Source of the DNA: Streptomyces spiroverticillatus | GTDB taxonomy: Bacteria > Actinomycetota > Actinomycetes > Streptomycetales > Streptomycetaceae | Reading direction: 5' to 3' | Assembly: GCA_014650415.1 (NCBI GenBank) | Contig: BMUX01000006.1 | Span: 434,001-498,000 of the forward strand | DNA length: 64,000 bases | Shown: positions 19,807 through 28,741 of the stretch, piece by piece | How the letters are laid out: each line of letters opens with the position of its first letter | Numbering within the stretch: the first letter of the stretch is position 1 | Translations under genes and position numbers: made by a program | The notes under the pieces: model-generated | The model's database searches: none | The model's input: only the letters and a program-made list of their open reading frames with translations | Told to the model about the DNA's origin: nothing

Positions 19807-19877
19807 AGCGGGCGACGGGAATCGAACCCGCGTAGCTAGTTTGGAAGACTAGGGCTCTACCATTGAGCTACGCCCGC
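19807..19877 (-). tRNA. tRNA-Gly (anticodon TCC)
   Basis: Minus-strand sequence folds as a 71-base cloverleaf: acceptor GCGGGCG/CGCCCGC with discriminator T, D arm GTAGCTCAATGGTAGAGC, anticodon stem CTAGT/ACTAG around loop CTTCCAA, and T arm GCGGGTTCGATTCCCGT. CCA is not encoded. Confidence 0.97.
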
Positions 19878-20021
19878 ACACGCACCCCGCGGACGCCGCA
19901 GCGACCGGGGTACGGGAAGCACTGTAGCGGGTCACAGTGCATCGACGCACACCCCATATCCACGAGCCGGCAAAGCGGCCGACGCAGTGCCGCCGGGCAT
20001 GTACCCTACGTGTCGCACCGA

Positions 20022-20095
20022 CGGGGTGTGGCGCAGCTTGGTAGCGCGTCCGCTTTGGGAGCGGAAGGTCGTCGGTTCGAATCCGGCCACCCCGA
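20022..20095 (+). tRNA. tRNA-Pro (anticodon TGG)
   Basis: A 74-base cloverleaf: acceptor CGGGGTG/CACCCCG with discriminator A, D arm GGCGCAGCTTGGTAGCGC, anticodon stem TCCGC/GCGGA around TTTGGGA, and T arm TCGGTTCGAATCCGG. CCA is not encoded. It is divergent from tRNA-Gly, 144 bases away. Confidence 0.97.
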
Positions 20096-20315
20096 CCAGC
20101 ACGATCATTTTCCCCCTCGGGATTTTCCCCGGCCGCTCGAAGGCCGATCGGGCCTCCCGGGTCCACCCACAAGATCGCATTGTGGGAGCACGTCAGCTTG
20201 CCGTTACTATGCAGGTTGCGTGCCCGTGTGTCTGATACCGGGCTCGATGAGCAGGACCGCCCCACTGAAGCGGTTCGGCAGAACCCCAGAAGTCAGCCAC
20301 CAAGGAGACCGAACC

Positions 20316-21710
20316 GTGAAGAGCGCCGTGGAGACCCTGAACCCGACCCGGGTTCGGCTCAGCATTGAGGTGCCCTTCGAGGAGCTCAAGGACAGCCTCG
20401 ACGCGGCGTACAAGAAGATCAACCAGCAGGTCACGGTGAAGGGCTTCCGCAAGGGCAAGATCCCGAACCGAGTCATCGACCAGCGGTTCGGCCGTGGCGC
20501 TGTGCTGGAGGAGGCCGTCAACGACGCCCTCCCGAAGTTCTACACCGAGGCCGTCAACGAGGGTGAGCTGAACCCGCTGGGTCAGCCCGAGGTCGACATC
20601 ACGGAGCTGAAGGACGGCGAACTGCTGGCCTTCACCGCCGAGGTCGACATCCGCCCGACGATCGAGATCCCGGACTACTCCGGCATCGAGGTCGAGGTCG
20701 ACGCCGTCACCGTCTCCGACGAGGACGTCGAGAAGGCTGTCGAGGACCTGCGTGGTCGCTTCGCCACCACCAAGCCGGTGGAGCGCGCCGCCGAGGACGG
20801 CGACGTCGTCACGATCGACCTGGAGGCCAAGGTCGACGGCGAGGTCCTGGAGGACGGCGTGGCCGAGGGTGTCTCGTACACCATCGGTTCCGGCGAGCTG
20901 CTCGAAGGCATCGACGACGCCGTCAAGGGCCTGGAGGCCGGGGCTGAGGCCACCTTCACCTCCCAGCTCAAGGGCGGCTCCGCCGAGGGCAAGGACGCCG
21001 AGGTCACCGTGAAGGTCACCGCCGTCGCCGCCCGCGAACTCCCCGAGCTGGACGACGAGTTCGCCCAGATGGCGTCGGAGTTCGACACCCTGGAGGAGCT
21101 GCGCGCCGACAGCCGCAAGCGCCTCGAGAACATGAAGCAGTACGACCAGGCCACCCAGGCCCAGGAGCGCGTGCTCGACAAGCTCATCGAGCTCGTCGAG
21201 GTCCCGATCCCCGAGAAGCTCCTCGAGGACGAGGTCAAGACCCGCAAGCACAACCTGGAGCACCACCAGCTCGGTCAGATGGGCCTCGACCTCGCGAAGT
21301 ACCTGGAGATCCAGGGCAAGACCGAGGAGGAGTTCGACAAGGAGACCTCCGAGCAGGCCATCAAGGGCATCAAGACCCAGTTCATCCTCGACGAACTGGT
21401 CAACAAGGAGAAGCTGAACGTGAACCAGGAGGAGCTCACCGAGCACCTCATGCGTCGCGCGCAGTCCTCCGGCATGTCCCCCGACCAGTTCGCCCAGGCC
21501 GTCGTCGAGGGCGGCCAGGTCCCGATGCTGGTCGGCGAGGTCGCCCGCGGCAAGGCGCTCGCCGTCGTCGTCGAGGCCGCCACGGTCAAGGACACGAATG
21601 GTGAGCTCGTCGAGCTCGACGACGAGGACGAGGTCTCCGAGGAGACCCCGGCCGACGCCGCCGCCGAGGCCGTCGAGGACGACACCAAGGACGCCGCCGA
21701 GGCCAAGTAG
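20316..21710 (+). CDS. tig: Trigger factor
   Basis: A 464-residue ribosome-associated chaperone and peptidyl-prolyl isomerase. The N-terminal ribosome-binding domain (about 1-112) carries the signature GFRKGKIPNRVIDQRFG (GFRxGxxP), contacting L23. The FKBP-like PPIase domain (about 155-240) includes GDVVTIDLEAKVDGEVLEDG. The helical C-terminal substrate cradle follows. A strongly acidic tail (EDEVSEETPADAAAEAVEDDTKDAAEAK) is typical of actinobacteria. GTG 20316 follows AAGGAG with 7 bases between; an open extension to 19863 runs through the tRNA-Pro gene and is rejected. It heads the tig-clpP1-clpP2-clpX block, but a 240-base gap before clpP1 suggests separate promoters. Confidence 0.97.
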   Translation: MKSAVETLNPTRVRLSIEVPFEELKDSLDAAYKKINQQVTVKGFRKGKIPNRVIDQRFGRGAVLEEAVNDALPKFYTEAVNEGELNPLGQPEVDITELKDGELLAFTAEVDIRPTIEIPDYSGIEVEVDAVTVSDEDVEKAVEDLRGRFATTKPVERAAEDGDVVTIDLEAKVDGEVLEDGVAEGVSYTIGSGELLEGIDDAVKGLEAGAEATFTSQLKGGSAEGKDAEVTVKVTAVAARELPELDDEFAQMASEFDTLEELRADSRKRLENMKQYDQATQAQERVLDKLIELVEVPIPEKLLEDEVKTRKHNLEHHQLGQMGLDLAKYLEIQGKTEEEFDKETSEQAIKGIKTQFILDELVNKEKLNVNQEELTEHLMRRAQSSGMSPDQFAQAVVEGGQVPMLVGEVARGKALAVVVEAATVKDTNGELVELDDEDEVSEETPADAAAEAVEDDTKDAAEAK

Positions 21711-21868
21711 GCCTCAGCAGCACCCGAGTTACGACGACGGGCCCGGACGCACTCGCTGCGGCCGGGCCCGTCGCCGTACCCCCGACCCCGTCGCCGCACC
21801 CCCGGCACCGCGCGCGGTGCGCCCGCGTCCCGCTCGCACGCACCCGTACACCTGAACCCGTCACCTTG

Positions 21869-21882
21869 CGCTCCCAGCGAAC
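21869..21882. promoter_or_regulatory. Candidate ClgR operator before clpP1
   Basis: CGCTCCCAGCGAAC fits the actinobacterial ClgR motif CGCYNANRGCGWWS at all fixed positions but one. It lies about 70-150 bases before the possible clpP1 starts, where ClgR activates clpP1P2 in Streptomyces. A TAGGGT (21921-21926) downstream may be the -10. Confidence 0.55.
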
Positions 21883-21950
21883 AGTTCAGGAAGCGGGATG
21901 GCGTTGTCCTACCTGCGCGTTAGGGTCCATGAGTAGGCGGGTTGGGTGGG

Positions 21951-22634
21951 ATGCCCGACTCCCCGTACAAAGACGCTGAGACGGCCGGAGCCGTCAGAGA
22001 CGAGCAGGTGGAATACGTGACGAATCTGATGCCCTACGCCGCCGGCGAGCCGTCCCTCGGTGGAGGCCTCGGCGACCAGGTCTACAGCCGACTTCTGGGC
22101 GAGCGCATCATCTTCCTCGGCCAGCAGGTCGACGACGACATCGCCAACAAGATCACGGCGCAGCTGCTCCTCCTGGCCGCCGAGCCGGAGAAGGACATCT
22201 ACCTCTACATCAACAGCCCGGGCGGTTCGGTCACGGCCGGCATGGCGGTCTACGACACCATGCAGTACATCCCGAACGACGTCGTGACGATCGGCATGGG
22301 AATGGCGGCCTCCATGGGCCAGTTCCTGCTGACCGGCGGCGCCCCCGGCAAGCGCTTCGCGCTGCCGAACACCGACATCCTGATGCACCAGGGCTCGGCC
22401 GGCATCGGCGGTACGGCCTCGGACATCAAGATCCAGGCCGAGTACCTGCTGCGTACCAAGAAGCGCATGGCGGAGATCACCGCCCGGCACTCCGGCCAGA
22501 CCGTGGAGACGATCATCCGCGACGGTGACCGCGACCGCTGGTACACGGCCGAGGAGGCCAAGGACTACGGCCTCATCGACGAGATCATCTCCGCTGCTTC
22601 GGGTGTTCCGGGCGGCGGCGGCACCGGGGCCTGA
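21951..22634 (+). CDS. clpP1: ATP-dependent Clp protease proteolytic subunit ClpP1
   Basis: A 227-residue serine protease subunit (205 if the GTG at 22017 is used). The catalytic Ser lies in GMGMAASMGQFLLTGG, the His in TDILMHQGS and the Asp in the helix after RDGDRDRW. DIYLYINSPGGSVTAGMAVYDTM is the classic oxyanion region. ClpP1 forms heptamers that dock with ClpX or ClpC and degrade unfolded or tagged proteins. Start choice is open: ATG 21951 has GGTGGG immediately before it, while GTG 22017 (VTNLMPYAAGEP) has AGGTGG 5 bases upstream. clpP2 follows after 33 bases, so the two form an operon, probably activated by ClgR. GGGGTGA ends the protein. Confidence 0.96.
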   Translation: MPDSPYKDAETAGAVRDEQVEYVTNLMPYAAGEPSLGGGLGDQVYSRLLGERIIFLGQQVDDDIANKITAQLLLLAAEPEKDIYLYINSPGGSVTAGMAVYDTMQYIPNDVVTIGMGMAASMGQFLLTGGAPGKRFALPNTDILMHQGSAGIGGTASDIKIQAEYLLRTKKRMAEITARHSGQTVETIIRDGDRDRWYTAEEAKDYGLIDEIISAASGVPGGGGTGA

Positions 22635-22667
22635 GCCCCGCCTGCCACTGCTCCCACACCTCGCCCC

Positions 22668-23363
22668 ATGAACGCCACCAGGATGGTGAACACCCACATG
22701 AGCAACTTCTCCGCCCCTGCCAACGGCCTGTACACGGGTCCGCAGGTGGACAACCGCTACATCGTTCCGCGCTTCGTCGAGCGCACCTCGCAGGGCGTGC
22801 GCGAGTACGACCCGTACGCGAAGCTCTTCGAGGAGCGCGTGATCTTCCTCGGCGTGCAGATCGACGACGCGTCCGCCAACGACGTCATGGCGCAGCTGCT
22901 GTGCCTGGAGTCGATGGACCCCGACCGCGACATCTCGATCTACATCAACTCGCCCGGCGGCTCCTTCACGGCGCTCACCGCGATCTACGACACGATGCAG
23001 TTCGTGAAGCCCGACATCCAGACGGTCTGCATGGGCCAGGCGGCCTCCGCCGCCGCCGTCCTGCTCGCCGCCGGTACGCCGGGCAAGCGCATGGCGCTCC
23101 CCAACGCCCGCGTGCTGATCCACCAGCCGTCCTCGCAGACCGGCCGTGAGCAGCTCTCCGACCTGGAGATCGCGGCCAACGAGATCCTGCGCATGCGGAC
23201 CCAGCTGGAGGAGCTGCTCGCGAAGCACTCCACCACGCCGATCGACAAGATCCGCGACGACATCGAGCGCGACAAGATCCTGACGGCCGAGGACGCCCTG
23301 GCGTACGGCCTGGTCGACCAGATCGTCTCGACGCGCAAGAGCACGGCATCGGCTGCGGCCTGA
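22668..23363 (+). CDS. clpP2: ATP-dependent Clp protease proteolytic subunit ClpP2
   Basis: A 231-residue ClpP paralogue (221 if started at ATG 22698, MSNFSAPANGLY; ATG 22683 is also possible). The catalytic Ser is in QAASAAAVLLAAGTPGKR, the His in RVLIHQPSSQTG and the Asp in the DDIERDKILTAEDAL region. VPRFVERTSQGVREYDPYAKLFEERVIFLG is the actinobacterial ClpP2 N-terminus. In actinobacteria ClpP1 and ClpP2 heptamers combine into a mixed 14-mer. It is co-transcribed with clpP1 across a 33-base gap. A hairpin at 23397-23438 separates it from clpX. None of the three starts has a strong ribosome site, so the exact N-terminus is uncertain. Confidence 0.96.
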   Translation: MNATRMVNTHMSNFSAPANGLYTGPQVDNRYIVPRFVERTSQGVREYDPYAKLFEERVIFLGVQIDDASANDVMAQLLCLESMDPDRDISIYINSPGGSFTALTAIYDTMQFVKPDIQTVCMGQAASAAAVLLAAGTPGKRMALPNARVLIHQPSSQTGREQLSDLEIAANEILRMRTQLEELLAKHSTTPIDKIRDDIERDKILTAEDALAYGLVDQIVSTRKSTASAAA

Positions 23364-23396
23364 CGGCCCCTACCGTGAAGTAACGGGTCCTGCCCA

Positions 23397-23438
23397 CCCC
23401 TTGGCACCGTGCACGTCCTCGTGAACCGTGCCAAGGGG
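23397..23438 (+). terminator. Hairpin between clpP2 and clpX
   Basis: CCCCTTGGCAC (23397-23407) pairs perfectly with GTGCCAAGGGG (23428-23438) around a 20-base loop. No T tract follows. It may end the clpP1P2 transcript or attenuate read-through into clpX. Confidence 0.55.
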
Positions 23439-23531
23439 GGCCCGAACGGGGGGTCAGGCAAGGTACCGTCGAAGATTGAGGCACCAGGAGTCGCTGCACC
23501 CGGCGGCTCCCAGGCGAAGGGGATTCACCTC

Positions 23532-24827
23532 GTGGCACGCATCGGTGACGGCGGAGACCTGCTGAAGTGCTCGTTCTGCGGAAAGAGCCAGAAGCAGGTG
23601 AAGAAGCTCATCGCAGGTCCCGGTGTGTACATCTGCGACGAGTGCATCGATCTCTGCAACGAGATCATCGAGGAGGAGCTCGCCGAGACGAGCGAGGTCC
23701 GCTGGGAGGAACTGCCCAAGCCTCGCGAGATCTACGAGTTCCTCGAGGGGTACGTCGTCGGGCAGGAGCCCGCGAAGAAGGCCCTCTCCGTGGCGGTCTA
23801 CAACCACTACAAGCGCGTCCAGGCCGGTGAGAACGGCGGCGGTGCCAGCCGCGAGGACGCGATCGAGCTCGCGAAGTCCAACATCCTGCTGCTGGGCCCC
23901 ACCGGCTCCGGCAAGACGCTGCTCGCACAGACCCTGGCGCGCATGCTGAACGTCCCGTTCGCCATCGCGGACGCGACCGCTCTCACCGAGGCCGGTTACG
24001 TCGGCGAGGACGTCGAGAACATCCTCCTGAAGCTGATCCAGGCGGCCGACTACGACGTCAAGAAGGCCGAGACCGGGATCATCTACATCGACGAGATCGA
24101 CAAGGTGGCTCGCAAGAGCGAAAACCCGTCGATCACCCGTGATGTCTCCGGTGAAGGTGTTCAGCAGGCCCTGCTCAAGATCCTCGAAGGCACGACGGCC
24201 TCGGTTCCGCCGCAGGGCGGGCGCAAGCACCCGCACCAGGAGTTCATCCAGATCGACACGACGAACGTTCTGTTCATCGTGGGCGGTGCCTTCTCCGGTC
24301 TGGAGAAGATCATCGAGTCGCGGGCGGGTGCCAAGGGCATCGGCTTCGGCGCGACGATCCGCTCCAAGCGCGAGATCCAGGCCAGCGACCAGTTCTCGGA
24401 GATCATGCCGGAGGACCTGGTGAAGTTCGGGATGATCCCGGAGTTCATCGGCCGCCTGCCTGTGATCACCTCGGTCCACAACCTGGACCGCGAGGCCCTC
24501 CTCAAGATCCTCGTCGAGCCCCGCAACGCGCTGGTGAAGCAGTACCAGCGCCTCTTCGAACTCGACGGCGTCGAGCTGGACTTCGACCTCCCGGCGCTGG
24601 AGGCCATCGCCGACCAGGCGATCCTGCGCGGCACGGGCGCGCGCGGTCTGCGCGCGATCATGGAGGAGGTCCTCCAGTCGGTGATGTACGAGGTGCCGTC
24701 CCGCAAGGACGTCGCCCGCGTGGTCATCACCGAGGAGGTCGTCCACTCCAACGTGAACCCGACGCTGGTGCCGCGCGAGCCGCGGATCATCGGCAAGAAC
24801 GACGGGCGTCACGAGAAGTCGGCGTAG
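23532..24827 (+). CDS. clpX: ATP-dependent Clp protease ATP-binding subunit ClpX
   Basis: A 431-residue AAA+ unfoldase feeding substrates to ClpP. The N-terminal zinc-binding domain is intact (CSFCGKS with CDECIDLC). Walker A is GPTGSGKT (about 122-129), Walker B IIYIDEID, and the substrate pore loop is in GYVGEDVENILLKL. The C-terminal part contains the sensor-2 region GARGLRAIMEEVL and, before it, a VEFIGR-like IPEFIGRLPVI. An IGF-like ClpP-docking loop is seen around KGIGFGATIRS. GTG 23532 with AAGGGGA 8 bases upstream is chosen; the open extension to 23409 crosses the intergenic hairpin. It ends at a perfect 19-bp terminator. Its promoter is likely within 23364-23531. Confidence 0.97.
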   Translation: MARIGDGGDLLKCSFCGKSQKQVKKLIAGPGVYICDECIDLCNEIIEEELAETSEVRWEELPKPREIYEFLEGYVVGQEPAKKALSVAVYNHYKRVQAGENGGGASREDAIELAKSNILLLGPTGSGKTLLAQTLARMLNVPFAIADATALTEAGYVGEDVENILLKLIQAADYDVKKAETGIIYIDEIDKVARKSENPSITRDVSGEGVQQALLKILEGTTASVPPQGGRKHPHQEFIQIDTTNVLFIVGGAFSGLEKIIESRAGAKGIGFGATIRSKREIQASDQFSEIMPEDLVKFGMIPEFIGRLPVITSVHNLDREALLKILVEPRNALVKQYQRLFELDGVELDFDLPALEAIADQAILRGTGARGLRAIMEEVLQSVMYEVPSRKDVARVVITEEVVHSNVNPTLVPREPRIIGKNDGRHEKSA

Positions 24828-24847
24828 GTTTCTTCTCCGTACGTACG

Positions 24848-24888
24848 AGGAGGGCCCGCCCGGTGGAATCCACCGGGCGGGCCCTCCT
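24848..24888. terminator. Bidirectional terminator after clpX
   Basis: A perfect 19-bp stem (24848-24866 with 24870-24888) closes a 3-base loop between convergent clpX and the 24898-25875 gene. Confidence 0.92.
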
Positions 24889-24897
24889 GCGTGTCCG

Positions 24898-25875
24898 CTA
24901 CTGCTTGACGCGCACTTCCTTGCGGAGCTTGGCCGCGATCTCGGCCACCTGGTCCATGGTCGGCGGCTGAAGGTTGTTCCCCTGGGACACCAGGGCAAGC
25001 GTGCTGTAGTCGGCCCAGACGCAGATGGTGGAGGTCTGCTCCTGCTGGGTCGCGGGGTTCTTGCTCTTCCCGGCCTGGCACTTCATGATCCCGCCGTCGA
25101 AGCCACTGGGGCTGACCTCCTGCGGGGAGCCGATCAGCTGGACGTTGGGCTTGGTGCTGCCCTTCTCCGGCGGCTTCGTGGACTCGGCCCTCGCCAGGGC
25201 GAAGTAGTCGTCCAGGGTCTTCTCCGGGTCGCTGATCTTGCCCCATGCCCCGCTGAACATCAGAGACTTGGCGGTCTTCGCCTGCTCCAGGGACTTGGGG
25301 TCCGCAGGGTTGATCTTGGTCATGTCCAGGGTCGAATAGATGCCGCCCGCGCTGTGCGCGTCCTGGACGCCGACCTTGGCCATCTCGGCCTTGTCCTCGT
25401 CGGAGGTCTTCGGCTCGGCGTTGCCGGCCTTGCTCAGGGTCTTGTACTCACCGCCCAGCACGGTCGGCGGCGAGGCCAGCTTGTGCGGGCCGTCGTCCTT
25501 GAGGCCGCCGTTGAAGAACGCGAAGTACGCACCGGCGCCGGCGGCGACCAGCACCACCGCGAGGCCCACGATCAGACCGGTCTTCTTTTTCTTCGGCTCC
25601 GGGCCACCGGGGTAGGGCTGCTGCCCGTACGGAGCCTGCGGCGGCTGGCCGTACGGAGGCTGCTGGCCGTACTGCGGCTGCGGCTGACCGTACGGCGCCT
25701 GCGGCTGCTGCTGCGGGTACCCGTACCCCTGCGCCGGCGGAGCCTGCTGCGGGTAGCCGTAACCAGGCTGGCCCTGCGGCGGCTGCGGCTGGCCGTAGGG
25801 GCCGGGCTGGGCCCCGTACGGGTTCGGCTGCTGCGGCTGCTGGCCGCCGTACGGGCCGGGCTGGTTGTAGCTCAT
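24898..25875 (-). CDS. Proline/glutamine-rich single-pass membrane protein
   Basis: A 325-residue protein. Residues 1-95 are low-complexity repeats of PYGQPQ and GYGYPQQ type, similar to cytoplasmic tails that bind partners or phase-separate. A KKKK stop-transfer cluster precedes one helix (TGLIVGLAVVLVAAGAGAYFAFF, about 98-120), so the C-terminal domain of about 200 residues is outside. It contains two Cys residues (MKCQAG and TICVWA) that could pair. The outer part (LASPPTVLGGEYKTLSKAG) resembles actinobacterial sensor-like domains seen at the ends of membrane proteins, but I do not recognise a named family. ATG 25875 has GGAGGGGGAA upstream. It is convergent with clpX and divergent from valS. 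Confidence 0.8.
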   Translation of the reverse strand: MSYNQPGPYGGQQPQQPNPYGAQPGPYGQPQPPQGQPGYGYPQQAPPAQGYGYPQQQPQAPYGQPQPQYGQQPPYGQPPQAPYGQQPYPGGPEPKKKKTGLIVGLAVVLVAAGAGAYFAFFNGGLKDDGPHKLASPPTVLGGEYKTLSKAGNAEPKTSDEDKAEMAKVGVQDAHSAGGIYSTLDMTKINPADPKSLEQAKTAKSLMFSGAWGKISDPEKTLDDYFALARAESTKPPEKGSTKPNVQLIGSPQEVSPSGFDGGIMKCQAGKSKNPATQQEQTSTICVWADYSTLALVSQGNNLQPPTMDQVAEIAAKLRKEVRVKQ

Positions 25876-26001
25876 GTGCCGGGTTCCCCCTCCAGATGCT
25901 TATGCGTCCCGAACATCCTGTCGGACGGGTGTGACGGGGAGGCTCCCGGGGGCCGCACTGTTACCAAAGAAACGCGTTTCGAAGCGGTGCTCCGGGGCCC
26001 T

Positions 26002-26013
26002 TAAACTGGCGGC
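26002..26013 (+). promoter_or_regulatory. Leaderless-type -10 element of valS
   Basis: TAAACT at 26002-26007 is followed by GGCGGC and the GTG start, placing transcription initiation at the start codon. The folC start has the near-identical TAGACTGGCGGG-GTGA. The -35 is weak. Confidence 0.6.
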
Positions 26014-28635
26014 GTGACCGAGAACTCTCAGACTCCGCAGCCCGCAGCCACCGACGCATTGCCGACGACCTACACGCCGGCCGCCGTAGAGGGGCCGCTG
26101 TACGAGCGCTGGGTAGAACGCGGTTACTTCACCGCCGACGCGAAGAGCGACAAGCCCGCGTACACCGTCGTCATCCCGCCGCCGAACGTCACCGGCAGCC
26201 TGCACCTGGGCCACGCCTTCGAGCACACGCTGATCGATGCCCTGACCCGCCGCAAGCGCATGCAGGGCTTCGAGACGCTGTGGCAGCCGGGCATGGACCA
26301 CGCGGGCATCGCCACCCAGAACGTCGTCGAGCGCGAACTCGCCAAGGACGGCAAGTCCCGCCACGACCTCGGCCGTGAGGCGTTCGTCGAGCGCGTCTGG
26401 CAGTGGAAGGAAGAGTCCGGCGGCCAGATCTCCGGCCAGATGCGCCGCCTCGGCGACGGCGTCGCCTGGGACCGCGAGCGCTTCACCATGGACGAGGGAC
26501 TGTCGATCGCCGTCCAGACCATCTTCAAGAAGATGTACGACGACGGCCTGATCTACCGCGCCGAGCGCATCATCAACTGGTGCCCGCGCTGTCTGACGGC
26601 CATCTCCGACATCGAGGTCGACTACCAGGACGACAACGGCGAGCTCGTCTCCATGACGTACGGCGAGGGCGAGGACACCATCGTCGTCGCCACGACCCGC
26701 GCCGAGACGATGCTCGGTGACACCGCCGTCGCCGTCCACCCCGACGACGAGCGCTACGCCCGTCTCATCGGCAAGCAGATCAAGCTGCCGCTGACCGACC
26801 GCAGCATCCCCGTCGTCGCCGACACGCACGTCGATCCGGAGTTCGGCACGGGCGCCGTCAAGGTCACCCCCGCGCACGACCCGAACGACTTCGCCATCGG
26901 CCAGCGCCACGACCTGGAGACCATCCAGGTCCTCGACGAGCGCGGCATCATCATCACCCCCGGCCCCTTCCAGGGCCTGGACCGCTTCGAGGCCCGCTCC
27001 GCGATCGTCGCCGCCCTGCGCGCCGAGGGCCGGATCGTCGCCGAGAAGCGTCCGTACGTCCACTCCGTCGGCCACTGCTCCCGCTGCAAGACGACGCTGG
27101 AGCCGCGTCTGTCGATGCAGTGGTGGGTCAAGGTCGAGACGCTCGCCAAGGCCGCCGGTGACGCCGTCCGCGACGGTCGCGTCAACATCCACCCCGCCGA
27201 CCTGACGCCGCGCTACTTCGACTGGGTCGACAACCTCAACGACTGGTGCATCTCGCGCCAGCTGTGGTGGGGCCACCGCATCCCCGTCTGGCACGGCCCG
27301 AACGGCGAGATGGTCTGCGTCGGCCCGAACGACGAGGCGCCCACGGGCGAGGGCTGGCACCAGGACACCGACGTCCTCGACACCTGGTTCTCGTCGGGTC
27401 TGTGGCCGTTCTCGACCATGGGCTGGCCGGAGAAGACGGAGTCGCTGGAGAAGTTCTATCCGAACTCCGTCCTGGTCACCGGCTACGACCTGATGTTCTT
27501 CTGGGTCGCCCGCATGATGATGTTCGGTCTGTACGCCATGGACGACGTCCCGTTCCGCACCATCGCCTTCCACGGCATGGTCCGCGACGAGACCGGCAAG
27601 AAGATGTCGAAGTCCAAGGGCAACGTCGTCAACCCGCTGGACTGGATGGACAAGTACGGCTCCGACGCCGTCCGCTTCACCCTGGCCCGCGGCGCCAACC
27701 CGGGTGTCGACGTCCCGATCGGCGAGGACTGGGTCCAGGGCTCCCGCAACTTCGCCAACAAGATCTGGAACGCGACCCGCTTCGCGCTCATGAACGGTGC
27801 CACTGTCGAGGGCGAGCTCCCGGCCCCCGAGCAGATGACGGCGACGGACCGCTGGATCCTGTCCCGCCTCAACACCGTCGTCGCGCAGATCGACGCGCTC
27901 TACGACGACTACCAGTTCGCCAAGCTGTCCGACGCCCTCTTCCACTTCGCGTGGGACGAGGTCTTCGACTGGTACGTCGAGCTGTCGAAGACGACGTTCT
28001 TCGCGGAGGGCGAGCAGGCGAAGGTCTCCGCCCGGGTCCTCGGCGAGGTCCTGGACGTCACCCTGCGTCTGCTGCACCCGGTCGTCCCGTTCGTCACCGA
28101 GACGCTCTGGACGACCCTCACGGGCGGCGAGTCCCTCGTCGTCGCCGACTGGCCCAAGGACTCCGGTTTCCGCGACAAGGGCGCGGAGCAGGAGATCGAG
28201 CTGGTCCAGCAGGTCGTCACCGAGGTCCGCCGCTTCCGCTCCGACCAGGGCCTCCAGCCCGGCCAGAAGGTCCCGGCCGAGCTCTCCCTGGACGGCACGG
28301 CGCTCGCCCCGCACGAGGCCGCCATCCGCCAGCTCCTGCGCCTGACGGCCCCCGGTGAGGGCTTCCACGCCACCGCCTCGCTGCCCGTCGCCGGTGCCAC
28401 GGTCGCCCTCGACCTCTCCGGCACCATCGACGTCGCCGCCGAGCGCAAGCGCCTCACCAAGGACCTGGAGGCCGCCAAGAAGGAGGTCGTCCAGGCGAAC
28501 GCCAAGCTCGGCAACGAGGCCTTCCTCGCGAAGGCCCCCGACAACGTCGTGGACAAGATCCGCGGCCGCCTGAGCAAGGCCGAGGCCGACATCGCGCGCA
28601 TCACCGCGCAGATCGAGGCACTGCCGCAGCAGTAG
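26014..28635 (+). CDS. valS: Valyl-tRNA synthetase
   Basis: An 873-residue class I aminoacyl-tRNA synthetase. The HIGH motif is HLGH at 64-67 in PPPNVTGSLHLGHAF, and KMSKS is at 530-534 (KKMSKSKGNVVNPLDW). The editing domain (about 190-335) includes ATTRAETMLGDTAVAVHP, where mischarged Thr is removed. The anticodon-binding domain and a C-terminal coiled coil (about 805-873, AAERKRLTKDLEAAKKEV) complete the normal ValRS layout, the coil contacting tRNA. GTG 26014 has no ribosome site but lies six bases after TAAACT, so the mRNA looks leaderless. No T-box leader is seen. A long hairpin at 28675-28735 follows. Confidence 0.97.
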   Translation: MTENSQTPQPAATDALPTTYTPAAVEGPLYERWVERGYFTADAKSDKPAYTVVIPPPNVTGSLHLGHAFEHTLIDALTRRKRMQGFETLWQPGMDHAGIATQNVVERELAKDGKSRHDLGREAFVERVWQWKEESGGQISGQMRRLGDGVAWDRERFTMDEGLSIAVQTIFKKMYDDGLIYRAERIINWCPRCLTAISDIEVDYQDDNGELVSMTYGEGEDTIVVATTRAETMLGDTAVAVHPDDERYARLIGKQIKLPLTDRSIPVVADTHVDPEFGTGAVKVTPAHDPNDFAIGQRHDLETIQVLDERGIIITPGPFQGLDRFEARSAIVAALRAEGRIVAEKRPYVHSVGHCSRCKTTLEPRLSMQWWVKVETLAKAAGDAVRDGRVNIHPADLTPRYFDWVDNLNDWCISRQLWWGHRIPVWHGPNGEMVCVGPNDEAPTGEGWHQDTDVLDTWFSSGLWPFSTMGWPEKTESLEKFYPNSVLVTGYDLMFFWVARMMMFGLYAMDDVPFRTIAFHGMVRDETGKKMSKSKGNVVNPLDWMDKYGSDAVRFTLARGANPGVDVPIGEDWVQGSRNFANKIWNATRFALMNGATVEGELPAPEQMTATDRWILSRLNTVVAQIDALYDDYQFAKLSDALFHFAWDEVFDWYVELSKTTFFAEGEQAKVSARVLGEVLDVTLRLLHPVVPFVTETLWTTLTGGESLVVADWPKDSGFRDKGAEQEIELVQQVVTEVRRFRSDQGLQPGQKVPAELSLDGTALAPHEAAIRQLLRLTAPGEGFHATASLPVAGATVALDLSGTIDVAAERKRLTKDLEAAKKEVVQANAKLGNEAFLAKAPDNVVDKIRGRLSKAEADIARITAQIEALPQQ

Positions 28636-28674
28636 TGGCGGCTCCCGGCGCACGGTGTGCGCGGGGTTTGGTCC

Positions 28675-28735
28675 GTACGGGAAGGGCCCGGGGAACACCG
28701 CCTCTGCGCGGGGTTCCCCGGGCCCTTGCCCGTAC
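28675..28735. terminator. Long hairpin terminator, valS and signal peptidase genes
   Basis: AAGGGCCCGGGGAAC (28682-28696) pairs perfectly with 28713-28727; GTACGGG/CCCGTAC extends the stem after one bulged base. It lies between convergent genes. Confidence 0.85.
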
Positions 28736-28741
28736 CGCTGC

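Noticed and set aside
19807..20095. tRNA pair as an integration site of a mobile element
   Set aside because: No integrase, no duplicated tRNA end and conserved housekeeping genes on both sides.
19863..20315. N-terminal extension of trigger factor
   Set aside because: It would translate through tRNA-Pro; GTG 20316 has a good ribosome site.
25876..26013. T-box riboswitch before valS
   Set aside because: The gap is short, no T-box sequence or specifier hairpin is seen, and the mRNA looks leaderless.
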